Part shown: positions 35,101 to 47,100 of the stretch, in pieces
How positions within the stretch are numbered: position 1 is the stretch's first letter
Layout: every line of letters starts with the position of its first letter
Assembly: GCA_903813345.2 (NCBI GenBank)
Contig: CAIIXF020000004.1
Location: 17,717,513-17,781,512, forward strand
DNA from: Owenia fusiformis
Taxonomy: Eukaryota; Annelida; Polychaeta; Sabellida; Oweniidae
DNA: 64,000 bases
Direction of reading: 5' to 3'
The notes under the pieces: generated by a model
The model's database searches: none
Told to the model about the DNA's origin: nothing
What the model saw: the letters and a program-made list of their open reading frames with translations, nothing else
Program-made: the position numbers and the translations under genes

Positions 35101-38100
35101 TGATAAACTTAAGCAACCAACAGGAATATCTGCGAATGCCACCCTCTTAGACATATCACGAGTCAGAAAAAACAATGATGTCCTTCCAACAGTTGGAAAT
35201 TTTAATACATCCACTCCAACAACCAAACCAGTTGCACCTGTGAAACAATACTACAAAGAGCCAAAGATCAACAAATTCATTGGAAAAGAACAAAATATAT
35301 ATGACTGGGTAGATGACTGTAAACGAGCCTTAAAGAAGATTCCTGAAGAAGATCAGTATGATTTCCTACTCTCACACTTAGAGGGAATGCCTCGGAAAGA
35401 AGCTAAGCTTCTTGGTGAAATAGCAAAGCCTGATGAGATATTCACCACCCTTCAAAGAGTTTATGGCAGTAGACAGACTAAACATTCTGCTCTTCAACTA
35501 TTCCTCAACACAAAGCAGAACAAGGATGAGAACATAAAAGCCTACAGTCAAAGACTAATGACACAGCTAGAACTGCTGCAGAACTCCCACGACGAGTTTT
35601 TGTGTATTGACAACACAGATAGACTTATCAAAACTCAGTTCGCCAATGGAGTTTCATCAGAAGTAATGCGTCTAATGCTGTATGATAAACTTAAACAACA
35701 ACCTGCAATATCATTCACAACTCTACGTGAAGAGGCATTCATAATGGAGGAGAAGCATGATAGACAGTCCACTACTACTACAGATACATCAATTAGGGAT
35801 ATTATACAAGATCAAGTAAAGAAGACTCTACAAACTTCAAACTGTACCACTGCTGACTCATCGACTACTAGTATAACATCCGATCGTACTTTGTTGAAAG
35901 AATTAGTGAAGGAGGAAATCCAAAAGGAATTTCAGAAGGATGTTATGACAAATTACATCTCCCAGAACCAAGGTTACAATCATCCAGAACATGGACCAGG
36001 ATACTTTGATACAGATCTCAATGGCTACAGTAACAGAGGAGGCTACAGACACAGAGGAGGCTTCAATGATAGAGGAGGCTTCAGTGATAGAGGAGGCTTC
36101 AGTGATAGAGGAGGCTTCAGTAACAGAGGAGGCTACAATAATAGAGGAGGCTACAGTAACAGAGGAGGCTTCAGTAACAGAGGAGGTTTCAGTAGCCGAA
36201 GAGGTTTCAATGACAGAGGATACTTTAGTGATAGTAGAGGGTCCAACAATCGTGATGATACTTGTAACAACTATGACCAGAATAGGATATATACCAATCA
36301 GCATTTTCCCCATAGAGACTTTGCTCAGAGAGGATATGGTGACACGAGAGGTAGAGGTATATCACATGGAAACAGAACATATCCAGGTGGAAATGTTACA
36401 ACTCGTTATCAGCAAAGAGATCAAGGTTATCAAGACTACCCTCAGAATAATGGAAATTCTGGTAACTGGAGGAACAGCAACCAAGAAAATACTTCCTCCA
36501 ATGTTCAAAAAAACTAGCAAGTTCTCTGGACAGTGGCACCAGAGATGAAAGCTTAAAAGACCACAGTGTACAGAATAATGCAACCAATGTAAATCCTCAT
36601 GAAATTCCTATTAAGACCAGTACAAGTAATGATAAAAACACACATATCAAGAATGTAGACATGAACAAATTAATAGGAGAAAGTCCAACAAGAGAAATAA
36701 TGATTGACAATATTCCAGTCAATGTAACAATTGACAGTGGCAGCACTGTGACTTTGATGTCCAAGGAATTTTTCAATGAACACTTTTCTCATAAAACTTT
36801 ACAACGTGACAAGTGGTGTAGAATAAGAGCTGCAAACAACCTGTTAATTCCTTATGATGGTTTTATGGTAGCAGATGTACAAATTGAAAACCAACTAATT
36901 AATGATGTTGGAATCATTATCCATGGACAGGATGGTGCCAAGCCCGATTGTCTAATTGGATGTAATATTTTACAACATGTGGATCTGTACAGACTCCCAA
37001 AATCAGAAGAACAACAGTCCGAAACCAGAACACAGACTGTGAGAGTTGACAAAGAAGTATTTATTCATCCAGGAACATGTCTTCATGTACAAGTGAATAC
37101 AGGACATTTTCGTGATGTAGGAATTGTTGAACCCACAGATAAACCATTACCTGGCAACGTACAAATAACACCTGGCGTTATAGATGGTACACAAGATGAG
37201 AAATGGGTCAAAGTTGCTAACATTTCCAAGGTTGGAGTAAAACTGAACCAGCGAACTCCAATTGGGAAAATTGAAAGCTCCAAAGAGACTTGCAGCCCAT
37301 ATTCAGTCCATTATTCCCAGGCAGAAAATTGTTTCGAACTTACACACCAGGAAACAGAAAATACTTCAGAAAAGTTCATAAAACTGGTGGATGAAAGACT
37401 AGCTGAATTCCCTGGAACGGATGCTGAGAGAGAAATCGCAAGAGAAATGTTCTACAGAAACCAGTCTGTATTTGCCCAAGATGATGAAGACTTTGGACAC
37501 ACAGACGCAGTAGAACATGAGATACATTTAGTCGATCCTAGTAAAAATGTCAAACAGCCATATAGGAGAATACCACCTCATTTGTGCCAAGAAGTAAAAG
37601 AGCATATACAGAAACTACTGGATAAGAAGATCATTCAACCGAGCAGTAGTCCGTTCGCAAGTCCTATCGTGTTGGTTAGAAAAAAGAATGGAAATCTTCG
37701 CCTGTGTGTCGATTATCGACAATTGAACAACAACACGATAAAAGACAGTTATCCACTTCCACGTATAGAAGAATCAATGGATGCTCTCATAGATGCCAAG
37801 ATATTTTCCACCTGCGATTTAGATAATGCGTACCACCAGGTCAAGGTAGCTGAGAATGATGTACCTAAGACTGCCTTCACGACACCGTTTGGATTATTTG
37901 AATATCCAAGAATGGCATTTGGTTTGACAAATAGCCCTGCTACTTACCAAAGATTGATGCAAACAGTCTTCAAAAATGAAATTTTCAAAAGCGTACTAGT
38001 ATATTTAGAGGACATCATCTGTTACTCTAGCAGTGTTCATGATCATATTACCAAGCTGGAGAATGTTTTCAAAATATTGAGACAAAATTCCTTGAAGCTG

Positions 38101-41100
38101 AAATGGGAGAAATGCAATTTCTTCAAGACTGAGGTCACTTACTTAGGCCATATGATCTCAAAGGATGGGATTAGACCAGATGACACAAGAATAGAAGTAC
38201 TGAAGAACTGGCCCGTTCCGTTAAAGATCTCCGTAGATTCCTTGGTCACACAAGCTACTCAAGAAGATTTGTGAAAGATTTCGCCAAGATTGTCCGTCCA
38301 TTACATGAAATCCTTAACAGGAATGGTAAAGTTGGCAAAAGGAAATCCAAAAGTGTATCCATCAAGGAATTGTGGGACACAAAATGTCAGAGTGCATTCA
38401 ACATTTTGAAAGATAAAATCATTAATGCACCCATACTGGCTTTTGCTGACTTCAAAAAGCCTTACATCCTAGAAGTAGATAGCAGTCATGTTGGAATTGG
38501 AGCAGTACTCTATCAGATGCAACAAGGAACCAAGCGAATCATAGCATGCGCAAGCAGATCTCTAAGGAAAGCCGAGAAGAACCAAAGAAATTATTCTAGC
38601 ATGAAGCTCGAGCTTCTTGGACTAAAATGGGCCATGACAGAAAAGTTTCGTGATTATCTCCTTGGATCTTTTGTTACTGTTTATACAGACAACAATCCCC
38701 TTACACATATCATGACTGTGAAAAAGCTCCCAGCAGTGGAACAAAGGTGGGTTTCAGAATTGGCTGCATTCAATTTTGAATTGAAATACAAGGCTGGTGT
38801 CATGAATAAGTCAGCAGATGCATTGTCGAGACTGAGAAACAACCCTACAGAAGAGGATAGGGATGAAGATTTCATAACAAGTGCAATGCAAGTCACAATA
38901 GAAAGATGCACAGATACTACATTTATTCCATCCGAAGTTAAAGAAGCTGACTTTATCCCAAATCTGGTGGATCCAGTTGTTGATGTATGTACTGCACAAA
39001 CACCATGTCCAGTCTTAACTGTAGTTGACAGTGGTGAATCTATTTCTGGCAAACATAGTGCTGAGGAAGATGTTTCAACCACGGGTAGTTTTACGCCATT
39101 CCCTACAATAACTGAATCTGGTTTTGGTGAACTACAAGATCAAGATGAAGAAATCAAAGTTATCAAAAAACTTGTGAGGAAGAAAAAGATGCCAAGTTCA
39201 GCTATGAAAAATCAGCTTTCAAAAGACCAGAAAAGCTTACTAAAACATTTCAGTCGACTAAGCTTGAAAAAAGGAATACTGATAAGAACCATAAAAAACA
39301 GTAATCAGTCTCCTATAACCCAAGTTGTAACGCCAAAATGTATACGAGAGAAAGTCCTGAGAGAAACACATGAAAATAGTGGACATCAAGGTTGCGAAAG
39401 AACATTTAGATTGATTGAAAATAAATACTTTTGGCCAAACATACAAAATGACATCAAAGAATGGATCAGGTCATGTGATCGCTGTGTTCATGGGAAGGTG
39501 CCATACAAGAACATTTACACATCAATGGGTAGACTTATGGCAAAACAACCCAATGAATTACTATGTACCGACTACACTCTATTGGACAAGGCATCGAATG
39601 GCATGGAGAATGTATTGATCTGTACTGATGTTTTTACAAAGTACACATTGGCGATACCTACAAGAGACCAAAAAGCTGTAACAACTGCAAAAGCCCTTGT
39701 TAAAAACTGGTTTAACCATTATGGGATACCATCTCGCATCCACTCTGACCAGGGCAGGAATTTTGAAAGTAAAATTGTCAGTGAACTCTGCAAAATATAC
39801 TCTATTGACAAATCCCGAACAACACCTTATCACCCTGAAGGCAATGGCCAAGCAGAAAGATTTAACAGGACGTTACATAATCTTTTGAAAACTTTGTCAG
39901 CTGAACAGAAACTCAAGTGGCCAGAATATATAGATGCCGTAGTCGCAAGGTACAACTGCACGCCACATTCATCTACTGGATACAGTCCTTTCTTTTTAAT
40001 GTTTGGACGTAACCCAAAGCTACCATTGGATATTATCTCTGGAACTGAGGGCATTGATGAAGATGAAGGTGAAGGTGATACAGGCGGAACCAGTAGTTGG
40101 ATTAATAAACACATGGACCACTTGAAACAGTCTTACAGATTGGCGTCACAAAAGATACACAAAGAAGCAGACAGGAGACAAAAGCTCCATGATACACATG
40201 CATATGAAAGTGATGAAATCCACTGCAATGATAAAGTCATTGTGAAACAGCATCCTCAAGGAAGAAATAAGATCCAAGATGGGTATGGTGATGAGGTTCA
40301 TATTGTGAAAGACATTAAGGATTCCAAAACATTTGTTCTTCAATCAGAGAGTGGTCTGCTGAAAACTGTGCATAGAAGAGAGATCAAAAAGTTACCAGAG
40401 TACTTGCGGAAGATGGATACTATTGAAGAAGTTAGGGAGTTTGTTCCGAGACGTTCGCAAAGGTTGGCGAACAAAAGCTAAACGGTTCAAGTATTCTGTT
40501 ATATTGTTATTATGAATAACAATTTGTTCTGCTGAGTACTATAAGTAATGCTATTTCGTTATGTACATTTGCTTATGTCATACTTATGACCAACAATTTA
40601 ATACACGCCGCGTCTGTGGTTCTTCCTTTAAATTATTTTATGGTCGTGGTTGTAGGGGAGGTATAATTCCATACCTTATATTTACAAGTAACAACTACAC
40701 TTGCCTTGCAGTGTTTAAATTTCATATTTATGAGGTAAAGCGGATTTTATATTTCGTATGAGCTACATGTATCATTATGTAAAGCATTGTATTTTGTATT
40801 TCTATACCTGCTACTATTAGTGTGCAGATGATTGTATATTGTATTTTGTAAGTAACAGTCAGTCATGTTATATCAGTCAGAGTTTCAATTGTATTCTTTA
40901 ATGCGGGACGCATTACCACGATGTGGGCGTGGATGTGACAGGTTAGGTGTAACACCCTGTATGGACAAGGATAGTTACATGGTTCATGAGACAACCTGTA
41001 CTTTTACACATATGTATGCATTTAAGTGAACCATGCTATTTTTAGAACCACACTTACTGGGTTAGATTTTCTATTCAGTATAGGACAATTACATGTAAAC

Positions 41101-44100
41101 CTTATTTTTGATTCTTATATTTTGTAAGTTTGTGGCTGGTTTTATAACCCTGCATTAGCAGTGATTTCTATTTTTCAAACTGACCTCAGTCCACTGGCTG
41201 AGCTTCAACTGGAAGCACCTCTGTGTATAGGTAAATACAATTTTGTATTTTTCCCAATTTATTCAGTCAAGTTGTACTTTCTACCAGTTTATCCTATACT
41301 ATCATTATAGAAGAATGTCATTTTCTTTTTATATCATATTTTCTGGTAAGGTAATATTTCATATCCCTAGACTACAACTTTTGTAAACCAGTTTTGTAAA
41401 TTAGAATACGGGTCACGCCCAATTTTGTAATGCTTATATGGCTTACTTTTACAACTTACTTTTACTGTCCTGTTAATTGCAGACACACGGTTAAGTACTC
41501 ATGTACACTTCACTCAGCCAGGGTCTCACTATACTTCAAAGTCCTAAGGACTATTTGTAAGTTTATATTATTTTTTGTGTCAGCCATTTTGTATTTTAAG
41601 GTGCAGCCATTTTGTAAAATGATTTTATATTTTCACCAGAGCTCGAATACACGTAATCTTATGTCACACTTTAATGGTTCTAATTATTATGTTGTATTGG
41701 TGAATATTATTAATTCTTTCATGTTTGTTCATTTGACAACATGGTACATTGCTGCACTTTTGTTACTTCTAATTTTAGTACTGGAGATTGGATGTTTTCT
41801 TACATTGAGGTTGCAGTTAGTCTCCATTAGACTAGTCATTAGGGTATGCATATCTCTTAAAATATATTATTGTATTATTTGTGTAAAGTACATGAAACTG
41901 TGTGTTTGGTTTAGTCTAAGGGAATCGCATATGAAATGTAATAGTATTCATATAATAATATTTGTATTTTATGGTCTCGACATTACGAAATATTGGTTCC
42001 TATTTTTAATGCATATCATTTTGAATAATTGCAGACTTCTACTACTTGTTCTTCTTGTTGCCTGTTTACATCCTGTGATACCTGATGTTACAACTATTAA
42101 GACTGTAAAGAATAAAGATATCATATGACTGAACTTGTGTGTGTAGTTTTTATTGCCGTTACCCACGTGCCCCCCATTCGCCCAGCTCACAATAACATAT
42201 ACGGGTACAAATTACCACATGGTGTTGTGCAAAAACGCACATTATAAGGGTATTCTATAAGTGTACATATTACAACACGGTGTTGTGCAAAAACTTACGT
42301 TATTAGGGTAGTCTATAAGTGTTTGTTAGTGTACATATTATCACACGGTGTTGTGCAAAAACGCACATCATAAGGGTACCATAAAGGTGTATATATTACT
42401 ACATAGTGCTGTGCAACAACGCACGTTATTAAGGTGTCACATATTCGTACACGGCGTGGTGCTATAACGCACAATCTTATATCATGGTAGTGTGCTAAAA
42501 CGCACATTGTATTATCACATATTTGTTACATGCTAGTGTTATACTAGTATATAAGATTACACGGTGGTATACCATAACGCACATCTTTATTAGATCACAA
42601 GGGTATTTGACAATAAGATTTTTTACATAGTGTTGAGTTGGATATCCACTCAGTATTAACACAAGATGGCGCACTACATGTCTCATGAAGAGTTGGAACA
42701 ACAGTCTAGGACAGCTGAGGAACTTATAGATAAAATGTCTGAAGTACTACATGTAAATAACTCATTGAGATTTACTGATGAGGACATCAATAATGGTGTA
42801 ACCAAGCGTCACTTAAAGGAAAAAGAAAACAAACGTCTCAGGGAAAGTCTTGGCGATATCGAACGTGAAAACCAGAAGTTGTTGGCCTCCATTGATGACG
42901 TGTATGCGGAATATGAAACCAGAAAATCCGAGCTGGAGCCCCTTATCAAAGAGAAAGAACAAGAACATACACAAAGGAAACAACACTATGTCAACTTATT
43001 GAATAGGGATCGAGATACAATATATGGAAATACAAATGATAAACTTAAGCAACCAACAGGAATATCTGCGAATGCCACCCTCTTAGACATATCACGAGTC
43101 AGAAAAAACAATGATGTCCTTCCAACAGTTGGAAATTTTAATACATCCACTCCAACAACCAAACCAGTTGCACCTGTGAAACAATACTACAAAGAGCCAA
43201 AGATCAACAAATTCATTGGAAAAGAACAAAATATATATGACTGGGTAGATGACTGTAAACGAGCCTTAAAGAAGATTCCTGAAGAAGATCAGTATGATTT
43301 CCTACTCTCACACTTAGAGGGAATGCCTCGGAAAGAAGCTAAGCTTCTTGGTGAAATAGCAAAGCCTGATGAGATATTCACCACCCTTCAAAGAGTTTAT
43401 GGCAGTAGACAGACTAAACATTCTGCTCTTCAACTATTCCTCAACACAAAGCAGAACAAGGATGAGAACATAAAAGCCTACAGTCAAAGACTAATGACAC
43501 AGCTAGAACTGCTGCAGAACTCCCACGACGAGTTTTTGTGTATTGACAACACAGATAGACTTATCAAAACTCAGTTCGCCAATGGAGTTTCATCAGAAGT
43601 AATGCGTCTAATGCTGTATGATAAACTTAAACAACAACCTGCAATATCATTCACAACTCTACGTGAAGAGGCATTCATAATGGAGGAGAAGCATGATAGA
43701 CAGTCCACTACTACCACAGATACATCAATTAGGGATATTATCAAGATCAAGTAAAGAAGACTCTACAAACTTCAAACTGTACCACTGCTGACTCATCGAC
43801 TACTAGTATAACATCCGATCGTACTTTGTTGAAAGAATTAGTGAAGGAGGAAATCCAAAAGGAATTTCAGAAGGATGTTATGACAAATTACATCTCCCAG
43901 AACCAAGGTTACAATCATCCAGAACATGGACCAGGATACTTTGATACAGATCTCAATGGCTACAGTAACAGAGGAGGCTACAGACACAGAGGAGGCTTCA
44001 ATGATAGAGGAGGCTTCAGTGATAGAGGAGGCTTCAGTGATAGAGGAGGCTTCAGTAACAGAGGAGGCTACAATAATAGAGGAGGCTACAGTAACAGAGG

Positions 44101-47100
44101 AGGCTTCAGTAACAGAGGAGGTTTCAGTAGCCGAAGAGGTTTCAATGACAGAGGATACTTTAGTGATAGTAGAGGGTCCAACAATCGTGATGATACTTGT
44201 AACAACTATGACCAGAATAGGATATATACCAATCAGCATTTTCCCCATAGAGACTTTGCTCAGAGAGGATATGGTGACATGAGAGGTAGAGGTATATCAC
44301 ATGGAAACAGAACATATCCAAAGATAAAGTGTATGTTAGGGATGAAATACAGTAGAACCTGTCTAATCCAAAGACCACTGGAATCAGCCAAAATTGCCAG
44401 AGGTTCACATTTTGAGTTTTTTTTATCATGGAAGATTAATAAATGGGACCTGACAGTGTTCGAATTGAGAAGTGTTCAGAATAGAGAGGTGTTCAGATAT
44501 ACAGGGTTTACTGTATGTATCTACATATTCTATGTTTTGGATTCAATGGGTTCTATAATGAAAACATATGTAATGTCATAAAAGTAGCACATACTACGTA
44601 TATGTGATTCAATCTGTGTATAAAAGTTAGAACAAAAAATTAAGCAGAGAGGGGGAAGGTGAGATGGTAGCAACATGCATATAATTTTTGTGCGGAAAAC
44701 GACTAGATTTTCTCGTAATCAAGCCCGGCTCTGGAATTAAAGCAAAGCCTAAATATTCGTATTTTTAGTATTGTTAATCTCCATGAGAAATAATTCCAAT
44801 GAATGGCCCATGGGGCATATCATGAGAGGGCTTTATTACAAGAAAATTGAGTAAATGTATGTCAATATTTGACTTTTTAAAGTCTTTTGCACATGAGAAA
44901 GAAGTGTCCTTATTAAGCCAATGTTTTTTTCAAAATAGCTGAACAATACATAGTCCTATTGTCCCAAAAAGATATGTGACAATCATGCTACATGTAGAAG
45001 ACAATCATAATAGTCGCAACAAGGCATTACATTAACATGACAAAATGTCACCCCCTGAGAGCAAGTGCAAAGGTGTAAACATTTGTTGCAAATGGCAAAT
45101 GCCAGCCACAAAAATAGTGTCTGTAACAATAAGTCACCTCTTCTTGGTTGTGACATAAATTGTTCCAGGTGAATTTATAATATCTCAGAAAAGATGCATG
45201 CAAAGCTAGATAATATTATGTCAAATTAAGACCCAAAGGTAGAATCATATATAATATAAAGAGACTGGTAGGACCAGCAATCGACAAGAACAGGGGAGAC
45301 AAATATAAATTGGTGGGGCAAATTGAAGTTAATGGTAGATTATCCATGGTATTTCTCACTGAATTGATTCTTCCTTTGGTAAAAAAAAATATACAGACAA
45401 GTATAATTTATGGTCCATATATGCAAAAATGAATAATTTATTATAGTCCATGCAAATTGTGTGCATTTCAATCATTCATTTGTTCAATTCAATTCTGTAT
45501 AGGTATTACCTAAAGGCACCATGAAAACATTTCTTCAGAATTCATTTTAATCTTTTGTCAAATATATGCATAGTGCCTTTAAATGCACTGTCTAAATCAT
45601 TTCATAGTGCCTTTAAATTAACTGTCTAAAGTAATTCCATAGTGCATTTAAATTAACTACTAACAGCATGCAGACAATTATATGATCTACCTCTATACTA
45701 TTCAGCCTCCTGAAATATTAAAATAAAACAACAATTTCACATTTATCACAATTGAATAATTGAGCCAAGATATTTCTAGAGGAATAGATTTCAAGTTCAG
45801 TACTGTACAATTTCAACAAAGAGCAATCTAAAAAGCAAAAGAGGTTAATTTATAGGGGTGAGACGAGTCGAAAAAATCCGAGTCGAGTCGAATCCGATTC
45901 GAGTCAGAAAATGACGATTCGAGTTTCGAATCCGTTTCGAGTCGCGAAAGTGCGAACAACATCGCTTTTGACCGTTCGTATTTTTAATGCGTCAATGGTG
46001 GAAAGCCGGAAATATAAACAAACACAATTCGTCGTAAGTTTATTCTGATTTTATTACATATATTCTTTCATTTATGTGTACATACAATATAATAATTTAA
46101 TACAAGCATATCCAAGTCATTGAAACTTATATATTCAATGCAATATCGAGTAAAAACATGCATACTGACAGTATTTTTCTGAATTTTTTTATTTTTTCGA
46201 ATTTTTTTCTCAACTCGAAAATGATTCGATTCATCAACTTCGACTCGATTCGACTCGACTCGAAGCCCCAAACCCGCGAGTCCTTGACTCATCGGGTTGT
46301 CGTCTCACCCCTATTAATTTATGAACAACTAAACTTCTACAATTCAACTACATGTATAATGAAAAGACATGGAAGATATACTACATGTACTAATGTTAGA
46401 TTTAACATTGGGATTCATATTTTCGGACAGTGACTGACTGATGAGATAGAAATTTTATGCCATTTCAATAAAAAGATATCACAAATCAAATTGAAACACT
46501 TTAATAAACTGGAACTACTCATTATATGTATTATTTTCCCATAATGCAATTCTCATAAAACCAAACGGCAATCTTACCTTGAATATTCAACATATCAGGA
46601 CTGCTCATTATGTGGTTCAATAACCGGGGGTCCTGGAGATTATCTGACCCTGATTTACAAGCCACACATTCGTCCTCCTCCCCCCAGGCATGACGTGTCC
46701 TGGTTGTCCCCTTTGCTGTGTTTGGTCTTGGTGTTCGTCTTGGGAATGATCCAGGACCGGAGTTAAGTGATTGGGACTGTCTGATTGGCCGTGAATACTC
46801 ATCTTCACTAGAGCTACAACTTGAATTTGGGGAATCTGAAAAATTAAGGTAGAATGAGTAAATTGGTATGAACAGAAAATTATGATTATGTTTTACTTCT
46901 TTCTTCCCACCAATAATGGGGAAATGAAGAAAAATGACATGCAAAATCGGGATGAATAGTTGAACACAGTATTAGGAAAACATTAATGTATCAAAAGTAT
47001 TAAAAGATATTAATGAATCTTGTTACTTCTTCAAATGTGATGATTGATTTGTATAACTGAATTGAATAATCATTGAATTAATACATTGCTCTTTAAATAT

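Larger units (their letters stand above)
32169..42191 (+). mobile_element. Full-length Ty3/gypsy-type LTR retrotransposon
   Basis: Two LTRs bound an internal region with a tRNA-Leu-like primer site, a structured leader, gag, and pol in the order protease, reverse transcriptase, RNase H, integrase, the Ty3/gypsy order. No envelope frame follows integrase. The LTRs appear identical apart from a 3-bp indel, so insertion was recent. It lies antisense to the host gene in its last intron. Pol has a frameshift and an altered catalytic motif, so this copy is probably defective. A second, partial copy follows directly and shares the 3' LTR. Confidence 0.95.

Noticed and set aside
35991-36548. 185-codon plus-strand frame of EEAS(V/M)IEEA repeats, and the matching minus-strand frame at 35903-36313
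   Set aside because: Alternative-frame readings of the 18-bp RGG-encoding repeats of gag; they recur in the broken copy for the same reason.
38215-38274. Second programmed frameshift within pol
   Set aside because: No slippery heptamer or downstream structure, and the position falls inside a conserved domain with missing residues, so a small deletion is more likely.
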